NCBI RefSeq assembly: GCF_954871325.1
Contig: NC_088775.1
Location: forward strand, 58,629,561-58,693,560
Direction: 5' to 3'
From: Gordionus sp. m RMFG-2023
Lineage: Eukaryota > Nematomorpha > Gordioida > Chordodea > Parachordodidae
DNA length: 64,000 bases
Each line of letters starts with the position of its first letter. Position 1 is the stretch's first letter. Both the position numbers and the translations under genes were made by a program. Below the pieces are notes generated by a model that was given only the letters and a program-made list of their open reading frames with translations, had not been told where the DNA came from and searched no databases. This document shows positions 55,237-64,000 of the stretch, piece by piece.

Positions 55237-56583
55237 GCCTTGAAGATTATTCGTATAAATTTATAAAATCTACATTTAATAATAATTTAATCTATTCAAA
55301 TAATATTTATATCATCGCAATAGAGGATTTTTTTATAAATGTTATTTACAAAGTTGTAAGGGAAGGGGTATATTAGGTACTCAATTTATGATGATTAAGC
55401 AACATAATCATGATAAATGAATTAAAAAATTAAATAAAAATTTAAGCTTACATAAAATATATAAAAAGGTTATGCGCGAAAGGAAATTAGATTCCTTTGC
55501 GATGCGACATCCTAAAACCTTACCAACATTTTTGTCGGTAAAAACAATTATGGCACGCGTTAATCAATCGACGCGGCCATTCTTACCTCGCACAAATGAT
55601 GATATAGCATTGCCTGAGGAACATAAAGTCACAATAACTAATAATAATTTTTTAATTTGTAATGATAATAATAAATTATTTATTTTTCTACTCGTATACT
55701 TTTATCTCGCCTTTGTTTGGCAGATAAAATATATCTAGATGGGACGTTTAATGCCGCCCCTAAACTATTTAAACAATTTTACACTACAAATATTATTATA
55801 AATAATACATTATTAATCTGTGCGTATATTCTTTTACCAGATAAATATAAAAATACATATATTCGAATGTTTTATTTATTAAAAAATTATTGCTTATCAT
55901 TAGGTTTAATTTTTTCGCCACCAAGTGCAACAATAGATTTTGAAAATGGCGTATTTTTAGCCCTAAAGGAAATTTTTCCAAGAATTATTGTAAAGGGTTG
56001 CTATTTCCATTTCTGTCAATGCATCGTAAGACGCATTCAGGAATATCGACTGACCCAACTACACAGGCGAAATCCTTATATTCATAAATTTTTTCGTATT
56101 ATAATGGCCATCCCATTTTTATTAGAAAGGGATGTGCCATCTATAATGATTGAGTTAACTAACCAAGCTCGATCTTTTCAATTAAGTTCTATTTTAGATT
56201 TTTTAAATTATTTTGAAAATATTTGGATTAACAGTAATGCCAAGTTCAAATATAAAATGTGGAACACATATGATTTTAGAGGGGGTGAGGACGAATAACC
56301 ACGTTAAGGATTTAATCGTGCTTTAAAGGAATACGTTCCTTATCCTCACCCCAATATTTATTTATTTATTGATATCATTAAAAATATAGAACAAGATATG
56401 GATCTTATGTTGATGCAATTAGATGATGGGCGAAAAGTTACCGAAAGAAGAAAAAAATATATCTTATTAGATTATAAAATAAGAGAGATAATGATACTTT
56501 ATTGTGGAAATTTATATAGTCCCATTGAATATTTGGATAAAATATCCAGATATTTATATTCTAAAAAATTTATTGGTGTTTAG
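55237..56583 (+). pseudogene. FLYWCH finger plus MULE transposase, likely 3' part of the microexon gene
   Basis: After an acceptor (TCTTTTATAG, 55227-55236) the phase-1 frame reads LEDYSYKFIKSTFNNNLIY. A FLYWCH-like finger, YKCYLQSCKGRGIL...QHNHD (C-x5-C...H-x-H), follows one base out of frame after a T run near 55328. Then come PKTLPTFLSVKTIMARVNQS and FLPRTNDDIALPEEH (55500-55625), the MULE core KIYLDGTFNAAPKLFKQFYT (first catalytic D, 55727), SATIDFENGVFLALKEIFP (second D), GCYFHFCQCIVRRIQEY (C-x-x-H), MWNTYDFRG, then RTNNHVK and GFNRALK in a shifted frame (56285-56330), ending at 56581. Breaks: T-run shift at 55328, TGA near 55420, shifts near 55690 and 56300. No MULE terminal repeats were recognised around it. 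Confidence 0.7.
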
Positions 56584-57130
56584 CTCATTTTTTTATACTG
56601 GTGACTTTTTGCCCATCATCTAATCAATTTGTATTATATATTTTTTGAAATCATTAAAAAAATATCATTACTGTTGATCCAAGTTATTTTATTGTAGTTG
56701 GGTTTGGCTGAAATGGTATATGCCATAATCTATTTATGTTCCTCAACTATTGTTATATCATCATTTGTGGAGAGTTTTATATGGTAAAAGTTCATAATAC
56801 TAATCATAATGTTCTTGAGATTGGAATGCCTGAATGGTACACTAATCCCTTCCTTTGTATATTTTTTTATCAGTTTGTATAACTTATATTTATTGTCGTT
56901 ATATTTTTTTTATAAATTATTTCAATTCAAAATTATCATTTTTATTAATGTTTCGCGCACTTTTATAAATTTTTTTTTATTTAACCTGATATATGTAATT
57001 AAATTCTTATAAAATAAATTTTTAATATTGTCTACGCGAATTTTTAGAAAAATTTTATAATGAATAATAATTTAATGTTTTGTATTGTCAAATTATACAC
57101 TTGAAATAAAAAGAAATTAATATGTATCCA
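56584..57130. other. AT-rich sequence 3' of the MULE-like gene
   Basis: No gene. Could hold the 3' UTR; no clear transposon end was found. Confidence 0.4.
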
Positions 57131-57132
57131 TA

Positions 57133-57620
57133 AGTTAATCAGATATTTAAAGGAATAATAGTAATAACCTACTGTAAAAATTTTATCAAAGGAGTTCTTA
57201 GTAAGAAAAATAATCAACGATCCCATTAATCTTTAGAAATAACAAAAAAAAATTAGTTAATCAGATATTTAAAGGAATAATAAGTATAAATACCTACTAT
57301 AAAAATTTTATCAAAGGAGTTCTTAGTAAGAAAAAATAATCAACGATCCCATTAATCTTTAGAAATAACATAAAAAAATTAGTTAATCAGATATTTAAAG
57401 GAATAATAGTAATAACCTACTGTAAAAATTTTATCAAAGGAGTTCTTAGTAAGAAAAAATAATCAACGATCCCATTAATCATTAGAAATAACAAAAAAAA
57501 ATGAGTTAATCAGATATTTAAAGGAATAATAAGTATATATACCTACTGTAAAAATTTTATTTATATAGTTCCTAGTAAAAAAAAATTACGATTTCATTAA
57601 TCATTAGAAATAACAAAAAA
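57133..57620. repeat. Four tandem units of about 123 bp
   Basis: Units start at GTTAATCAGATATTTAAAGG (57133, 57256, 57382) and GTTAATCAGATATTTAAAGG again at 57504. Each holds CCTACTGTAAAAATTTTAT, GGAGTTCTTAGTAAGAAAAA and ATCCCATTAATC(T/A)TTAGAA; the last unit is most diverged. Confidence 0.9.
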
Positions 57621-57667
57621 TATTAAAATATATGAGTAAATGTGATATTTATAGAAATAATAAATAT

Positions 57668-57797
57668 CTATTTTCCATTTACATTCAAATTTATTTTCTA
57701 CCCAGCTACAAGTCTCATGAAATTATATTAATATCACATTTTCCATTTACCCTCAAATTTATTTTCTACCCAGCTACAAGTCTCATGAAATTATATA
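57668..57797. repeat. Two tandem units of about 68 bp
   Basis: ATTTTCCATTTAC(A/C)(T/C)TCAAAT followed by CCCAGCTACAAGTCTCATGA occurs twice head to tail. Confidence 0.85.
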
Positions 57798-57799
57798 CA

Positions 57800-58815
57800 G
57801 AAAACGAGGTAAATAAATGACTCCTAGTTTACCATTCTAGGTTATTTTTTTAGAATAAATATATTTTTATTATTAAACAGATAAGTAATCTAATGCAGAA
57901 GAAAAATTTGTTATTATATTATTATAAAAAATATATATAATATTGAATAAATTCTATTTATTAAATATGTTAATAATATTAAAATATGTTAATAATATTA
58001 AAATATGCAATTTATATTATAAATAATAAATTATATTAATTATTATATTTTAATAAAATCTTATAATCTTACAATTTAATATATTTACATCATAATTTAC
58101 ATATTTTTCTTTATATCTAAATTAAATAAATATGTATTTTCAATATTATATTATATTATTAATTTATATAAATATTTAATACTAAAATTATATATTTTCT
58201 AATATTTATATTAATAAACTTTTCTTTATATCAAATTAAATAAATATTAAATTATTTTATTTTAAATAGTAAAATGTGTCTAATCTGTAAAGTTATAATT
58301 TTTTAATATTTTTAAATCTCTCGCTTCAAACTTATAGGGGCCATTTTAGCTTATTTGCTTTTTTAACATTATTTAATAATAGTAATTGCGGACTGTAACC
58401 AAATAACATTACATAAAGATTTTTGTGACTGATGCTTATCAATCAAATTAGAATGATAATAATTCTTAAAACAATTCGGATATAAATTAGAATTTTCGTA
58501 ATATACCAGTACTAAATTTCTTATTTTATAAGCATAAAATCATGGGGTTCAACCTGGTTCATAGTTTTAACGGTGTGGTTTAGATTCGGGTAGAAAATGA
58601 TTTAACGATTCAGGTTCGATAGGTTCCCAGGTTCGGTTTAGTTTGGATTATTTCAAAGTAATTAGTTATCTTGGAGATACAACTAGTTATAATACAAGTT
58701 ACTTTAATATAATTATTATAAATTAAGAAAACTAGGAAATAAAAATTAACAGCACCTTCTTTCTTTCTTATTAATTGATTTAAAATTTTTTATTTTTTTT
58801 ATAAATTCATAGAGT
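57800..58815. other. No gene seen; GGTTCGG words near 58550-58650
   Basis: Very AT-rich. TTCAACCTGGTTCATAG and CCCAGGTTCGGTTTAG at 58550-58650 look like the subterminal repeats of the hAT family at 61882 and 63685. Confidence 0.4.
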
Positions 58816-59023
58816 AATGTTGTTGAAGATCTTGATTTGGCTATAAAAAAAATGGCTAAATAAATATTTTAGCCAAACAAATATAACCTAAGTCTCGATA
58901 TTAGGCAAATGATAAGGGAGAGACTTGGCCCTGTTTAGCAGAATTTCAAGTCCTAGAAAATATTTGTTTGGCTAAAATCTATTTAGTGATTTTTTAATAG
59001 TCAACTAAATTGAGGTTTTAAAC
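58816..59023. mobile_element. Short MITE with TTTTAGCCAAACAAATAT inverted repeats
   Basis: ATGTTGTTGAAGATC and GGCTAAATAAATATTTTAGC at the left are mirrored at the right (minus strand CTGTTGTTTAAAACCTC and ATTTTAGCCAAACAAATATT). Length about 208 bp; non-coding; hAT-like tips. Confidence 0.65.
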
Positions 59024-59029
59024 AACAGC

Positions 59030-60263
59030 GTATAATGTGTAAACTAAAAAAATTTTAATTAGCCACTGGTTTAGGAAATCGTAAGTATCCGCTGTATGTA
59101 AGTACTGTGAGTAGAAGTTGGCATGCATATACTAATCAATATTGTGAGTAGAAGTTGACACGCCTATGAAAAAAATATTTTTAAGGGCCTGACCAGTTTG
59201 AAAATTTTATTAAGCTAATAATTAAGCAGATTAAGGTTGTTATTCTTCTTATAAAATTATTACAAGCTGGGCTAGACAACTTGAATTAAATGTTATATGT
59301 TCCATAGTTCCAGCCTCTAACAATGAGTATCATTGCATTTCAGCATGTATATATTCATATTTTTATAATTTAATAAATAACCATTAAAAGCGTGTACACA
59401 CCAGGGGTGGGGGTGGGGGGAATTCACTCGTGCCAAAAAATTTAGATCCTGGATAAAATATTTTTCAAAAATATTACTGTTTATAATTATTAATTTATAT
59501 TCTATAACAATTATTTCTACCTCTTATCGCATATATAGTCCAATTACATTTATTTATCACATTCACAGCAGAAATAAATATGCTAATAATATTCTATGTA
59601 TTAGTATCGATTTTAAATTTTCTTGGTGTTATATCTATCTATCTTTTAAAATTTCTTATCAAATCATTTGAAACTTTTCACAGCAAAACTGAAGTAAAAT
59701 ATTTCAAAATAGCATTAATATGAGAACTGCTGAAATTATTTTGGAACATAAGGAAACTAGGGCAAATAGATGATGAATTTCATAAATTCTATGTCATAGT
59801 TAAGTCAAAAGCAGGGCTCTATGAATTTAATATTTGTCCTAGCAGCACAAGCCAATAGTTCCAATATTAATATTGGATTGATCAGAAATATATTTTAAAA
59901 AAAACCTATTTATTCCCCTCTTGTATACTTTTATAATTCATATGAGTGAAGGGTTCCTCTGATTAATCAAGCAACACTTACAAATTTGCAAATATTATTA
60001 CCATAGAACAATCTTGATCTATTACAAATCTTGATAGAGAAAAAAAAAATATTTTACAGATTTTTATATATTACTAGATGAATGCAAACTATTGTATAAA
60101 AGGTTAACTATGGTTGATAATGGTCCAAAAAATAATTTCAAACATATTTTATACTATTTTCTTAAAATATCATGATTATATATTTTGGCAACTATCCTAG
60201 TATTTCTACCAATATAAGAACATTTTCAACTTTAGCAAAATATAAAAGCTACCTGAGAAGTTC
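59030..60263. other. No gene seen
   Basis: AT-rich; a GGGGTGGGGGTGGGGGG run at about 59404. GAGTAGAAGTTG(G/A)CA(T/C)GC(A/C)TAT recurs at 59110 and 59147. Confidence 0.4.
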
Positions 60264-60360
60264 AGAGTTGGGCAGTATCACTGATATTTGTATCAAAGAT
60301 ACAAGCTACTTTTGTATCTTGTTAAACTTTTCGGAAAGATCTTGTGTCTAGATACATATA
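60264..60360. mobile_element. hAT MITE tip (CAGAGTTGGGCAGTA family)
   Basis: CAGAGTTGGGCAGTATCACT followed by GTATCAAAGATACAAG and TTTTGTATCTTG. Same family as 16190-16362 on the other strand. Confidence 0.5.
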
Positions 60361-60367
60361 TAGAACT

Positions 60368-60655
60368 TCTATGAACTTGAGCCGTCAACTTAAGTCGACT
60401 AGAGGATGTATATTTCAAATTAGTTATTAATTAATTAAGATATTTGTTCTATTTTTTACATTCTTTTACTTTAGACTTCCAACTTGAGTCATGAATACGA
60501 ATTATATACTTGAGTCGACTAGAGGACGAATAATTCTATGAACTTGGGGACGAATATTTCAAATTAGTTATTAATTAATTAATTAAGATATTTGTTCTAT
60601 TTTTTACATTTTTTTGCCTTAGACTCAACTTGAGTCGTGAATACCAATTATATAC
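60368..60655. repeat. Imperfect tandem duplication of about 130-165 bp
   Basis: TTCTATGAACTTG, ATATTTCAAATTAGTTATTA and AAGATATTTGTTCTATTTTT occur twice; AGTCGACTAGAGGA(T/C)G marks each unit. Confidence 0.8.
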
Positions 60656-61189
60656 TTCATTATCTTATTCCCCAATCATTTTATTTGATCAAATAAATTC
60701 TTATTTACATTTTTTGATAGAATACTATATTCTCAAATAATAAAATATTTTGCAGGTCCTGAATATTTTAAAATTATATCTCAACCATTATTTGAATTTT
60801 ATATAGGAAAGGCAGACTTGTGATAATAATCAAGACTTTAAGATGGCGGGTTAATTTCCGGGATGTGAACCCGAACCCTGAACCCTTGTATTTTGGCTGA
60901 ACCTGAACCCTTTTAAAAAGCGGAGAGTCCAAGGCTTCTAGGTGTCATAAAAATTTATAAAAATAATATTTTTTTAAAAAAATAATATAAATTTTTTTCA
61001 ATTTTCTTCCTGGATTTCCATTTTATTTAGAGATTGATATCATTAGTGTAGGTAATAATATTTTATTATGTAAATTTTTTAATATGCTATGTTATAGAAA
61101 TATGTTGATTATTTTTAAAGTGAATTGTGTAATAATATTTTAATTTAAATGATAATGCACAACAAGTTCGTCCTCAATTTGTAGATGCT

Positions 61190-61690
61190 AAAACGATTAA
61201 GTTTGAAAGATTTCTGTAATGATGGAGCATATGAAGTCATTTTGTAGGAAGATGATTGTTGCCAAATAAAGGAAGTGTTGTATATGCTTCTATATATTTA
61301 GACCCTCGATCAAGTTTTATTGAATATTGAGCAAACACAAATGACTAAAGACCATCTTAAGGATTTATGGTATATTCAAAACTTTATTATTTGCAATATA
61401 TTAAAGGTTACGACAATACCTACTGGTAGTAGTGATAATAATAATGCAACATTGATGATCTTTAAATTTTACTTTTAGATAGAGAAACAAAATCAAATTA
61501 TCATCAGATAGAAAGGAGGATCAAAAAATGCCTATTGCAACTTTAATAGTAAAGTTCTCAGAAGTTAAGAAAATAAATAATATAAATATTTTAAAATTCT
61601 GGGAAAAAAATTCTTCAATATATCCAGAATTATATATCTTATCTAGAATCTTCATGGCTGTACCGGCATTGCAAGTACAATAATTTTATA
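61190..61690 (+). pseudogene. hAT transposase relic, plus strand
   Basis: VLYASIYLDPRSSFIEY (about 61275; the hAT (L/Y)LDPR block), a KDHLKDLW-like segment, then ILKFWEKNSSIYPELYILSR and IFMAVPALQVQ (about 61590-61680), the start of the dimerisation domain. Stops and frame changes are numerous (for instance after IEY). The final SVERAFS block is missing or decayed. A distinct copy from the minus-strand relic next to it, but the same family judging from the shared YLDPR and YPELY blocks. Confidence 0.6.
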
Positions 61691-61881
61691 ACGATAACTA
61701 TCTATTTTATGTGAGGTACGTGAATTTTCATCTGTGAAATATATATTGTCTAATTTACAAGGAAATCTCAAGAATGATATTTTAGAATATTATGATTGTG
61801 AGATTGAATAAAACAATTAAAATATAAATGATTTCATTTTTAGATTTTTCATTTGTAAATTGTGAATATGTATATATTGCA

Positions 61882-62020
61882 GGGACCCGAACCGTTATTT
61901 ATAAAGGTCAATTCGGTTACGGTTCAGTATGTAAAAAATTATAATGGTTACTGTTCGGTTCTTAAAAATAAATTTATAAAGGTTCGGTTCGGTTTACTAA
62001 TTATAAAGGTTTATTCCGGT
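61882..62020. mobile_element. hAT tip, CAGGGACCCGAACCG family
   Basis: CAGGGACCCGAACCGTTATT followed by repeated TATAAAGGTTCGGTTCGG-like words. A second tip of the family is at 63685. Confidence 0.55.
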
Positions 62021-62233
62021 TTGAAATTTTTTTTTATTAAAGCAACACCATCATATAATGATTCTAATTATGAATTTATTAAAATTTTGCCATCACTAAT
62101 TTATTTTTATTATAAGTATCTATATAAAAAATATATATAAGATTCAAAATAACTCATTTTTAAATATATTATTTGAACGTATATGTAATATATTTTCTAA
62201 TATAAATGGATTCATATTTGTTCGTTGTGACGA

Positions 62234-63420
62234 TTACACAAATTTCAGCCCCGAAAAGGCCCTTTCTACAGAAACTTGTGTTGCGGGAACCACCAATGCT
62301 ATAAGAGCAAGTTTATACAGTTCTGGATATTCAAATTTTTTCGATTCCCAAAATATAAAAATTGATGATTTTTTGTCGATTCTTTCAACATCTTTAAACG
62401 AATCAATAATATTTATAATATTATGTTCTTTGTGTGCATTTGAAGTAGCTCTTTTAAATTCCGACTCACGGGTTATCAGAAGCTTTTCTAATTCATCATC
62501 TGCTCCATGATCTTTGGAAGAGCTAGAGGTAGATTGTAATATATCCATCTTTAAACTATCATCACTTTCCAAGGCCTATATATTTTAAATGAAAAATAAC
62601 TATTAAAATAAATCCGGACAATAATCATAATAAGGCTAAATAAAATATGTGAACCTGAATTGCTTTCCATGTTTTATTTAAATGATCTTTAGCGGTCATT
62701 TTTTCATCTTCGGTGAGCAATACCTGATAACGTGGGTCCAAATATAAAGCTGCACAAAAGGCATCATTTTTTATATTAGCCTCTCTTGCCTTGATACAGT
62801 TGGAAAGATGCTGAGAAGATGTTTGTACCTTTTGTGTTTCTATCAAACAATTTAGCCAAGCATCATAAAAATCGCCCAATGTTTTGGTTCAGTTTGAAGA
62901 ATTTTTGTCAATATGAAAGATGGTTTCATAGCTTTCAAAATATCTTTAATAATATCCCATTCATCTTCGCATAGATGAATGCTTTCATCCATTTCCATTT
63001 CATCACAATATCCTTTCAATTCCATCAATCTTTCTAGCATGAGGTAGATAGAATTCCACCTGGTACAGCAATCAATCAAAGGTTTTTTAAGATTTAGGCG
63101 TGTTAAGAGATTTAATGAAGTATGAGTTCGAATTTTTTTTGCATAATGATCTAGCTTTATTAATTAACAATAGTTCATTAGGTGATGTTTTGATACAATC
63201 ATTGATGGCTAAATGAAATGTGTGGGAGGCGCATCGAACTCCAACTAACAAGGATCCAGTCCTAAATATAATATTATCAGTTTCATCAATGTCGATATTA
63301 CTAATATTGGATAAATTATTCTCATGTGATAACATCATATCTTTGTTGTCAATATCTTCATGCTCCATTAGAAGCTTGATCAACTTAACCATATTGGATG
63401 CATTATCACTAGTTATGCTA
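62234..63420 (-). pseudogene. hAT transposase, catalytic and C-terminal part
   Basis: Minus-strand order: ITSDNASNMVKLIKLLMEHE (second catalytic D in SDN, about 63400), VGVRCASHTFHLAINDC (C-x-x-H, about 63235), DCCTRWNSIYLMLERLMELK (TRWNS, about 63050), CAALYLDPRYQVLL (about 62745), TAKDHLNKTW, then after a 79-nt GT-AG intron (62576-62654) LESDDSLKMDILQSTSSSSK and SIFIFWESKKFEYPELYKLA with VSVERAFSGLKFV before a stop at 62234. This is the hAT order, lacking the BED finger and first catalytic D, which are cut off at an acceptor-like point near 63427. Frame changes near 63083 and 62880 make about two breaks. The best preserved hAT frame in the window besides the palindrome. Confidence 0.75.
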
Positions 63421-63684
63421 TATATCTGGTTAATATATATTGAAGTGAAAAATAAATCTTATTTTGAGTCATTATTCTTATGTTCCCTGAACCCGAACCC
63501 TTGACCGGGTCTTTTCAAATTTTATTCCTGTACCCGAACCCGGACCTTTTTTTTTGTCGAAGAGTTCACATCCCTAGTTAATTTTCTTTAGCACTCCTCC
63601 TTATCTATATATATATTTAGCATTTTTATAGTTTTTCTTTTAGGTAATTATTTTATTTGGTCATTAATGGTTAATAACCAGGGA

Positions 63685-63815
63685 CCCGGAGCAAACCGTA
63701 ATGAACCGTGAAACCATTATAAATATCTGAACCGTAACCATAACCGAAATTAATATTCTTTGAAGGAGTATAATGAACCTTTATGAAAAATGGCTAAACC
63801 GGTTTAAAGCAAAAT
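63685..63815. mobile_element. hAT tip, CAGGGACCCG family, second copy
   Basis: CAGGGACCCGGAGCAAACCG, with GAACCGTGAAACC and GAACCGTAACCATAACCG words, starting 108 bp beyond the end of the 60858-63576 element. The rest runs past the window. Confidence 0.5.
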
Positions 63816-64000
63816 AAAATTATTATTTCTAATTTTTACTTGAATTTTTACATATTTTTTCCTTGTGGTGTAATTATATATTGAACCATATCTCCAACTA
63901 CATTCTTATTTATAATTAAAATATTTGTGTGATCTGATATCCTTAATAAAGTATGTATTAATTTTTTAACTATGATTTAAATTTATCCACAATCTTTTAA

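Larger units (their letters stand above)
60858..63576 (-). mobile_element. hAT transposon with perfect 8 bp target duplication
   Basis: GTTAATTT occurs directly before (60850-60857) and after (63577-63584). Ends: CCGGGATGTGAACCCG on the left and, on the minus strand, TAGGGATGTGAACTC from 63576. Both sides have subterminal AACCCGAACCC repeats. Inside are two hAT relics on opposite strands (61190-61690 plus, 62234-63420 minus) and another hAT-like tip at 61882, so one hAT has probably inserted into another. Confidence 0.85.

Overview
This window reads as nuclear DNA of a metazoan, probably an invertebrate, with a very AT-rich genome. It has no tRNA, rRNA, operon or bacterial-style gene. Coding stretches are eukaryotic: short GT-AG introns of about 45-80 bases, hAT, MULE, Tc1/mariner and RTE-type transposon proteins, and one exon of an ARL3-like small GTPase. 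The species cannot be named from the sequence. Almost everything is transposon-derived and most copies are broken and nested.

Layout. 1-2.05 kb: a broken coiled-coil frame beside a 1.6 kb Tc1/mariner-like element. 2.46-14.66 kb: a 12.2 kb foldback-like composite whose ends and interior are inverted tandem arrays (a CpG-rich CGCGAATGCATTAT family and a GACAATTGTC minisatellite), with an LTR-like direct-repeat pair inside. 14.9-25.4 kb: hAT MITEs, hAT transposase relics, one end of a GGGGAATTATTTTCC array element and one end of a long-TIR element. 25.41-28.39 kb: an hAT element with a perfect 8 bp target duplication (ATATTTAT). 29.53-38.52 kb: a 9 kb hAT-bounded unit (perfect duplication AAAATAAT) holding a MULE with tandem-array ends (30.75-36.80 kb), which itself holds a 2.75 kb long-TIR element (31.37-34.12 kb). 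39.3-39.5 kb: the ARL3-like exon. 40.3-41 kb: a fossil retroelement fragment. 41.4-42.6 kb: two MITEs.

42.79-53.73 kb is a 10.9 kb TIR-bounded composite. In it an RTE LINE and an hAT transposon have been duplicated head to head into a palindrome with 1.75 kb near-identical arms (longer if the LINE overlap is counted). A second GACAATTGTC array and a 65 bp array lie at its right end. The composite ends at the base before an ATG.

From that ATG starts the most unusual object here. A series of very small exons, all phase 1 and all multiples of three, includes 13 tandem copies of an 81 bp cassette made of a 33-nt exon plus a 48-nt intron. It leads into a FLYWCH/MULE transposase-like region (55.24-56.58 kb). 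Because the cassette introns are themselves multiples of three and mostly stop-free, any pattern of splicing or retention keeps the frame.

57-64 kb: minisatellites, MITEs and a 2.7 kb hAT (perfect duplication GTTAATTT) with two hAT transposase relics on opposite strands.
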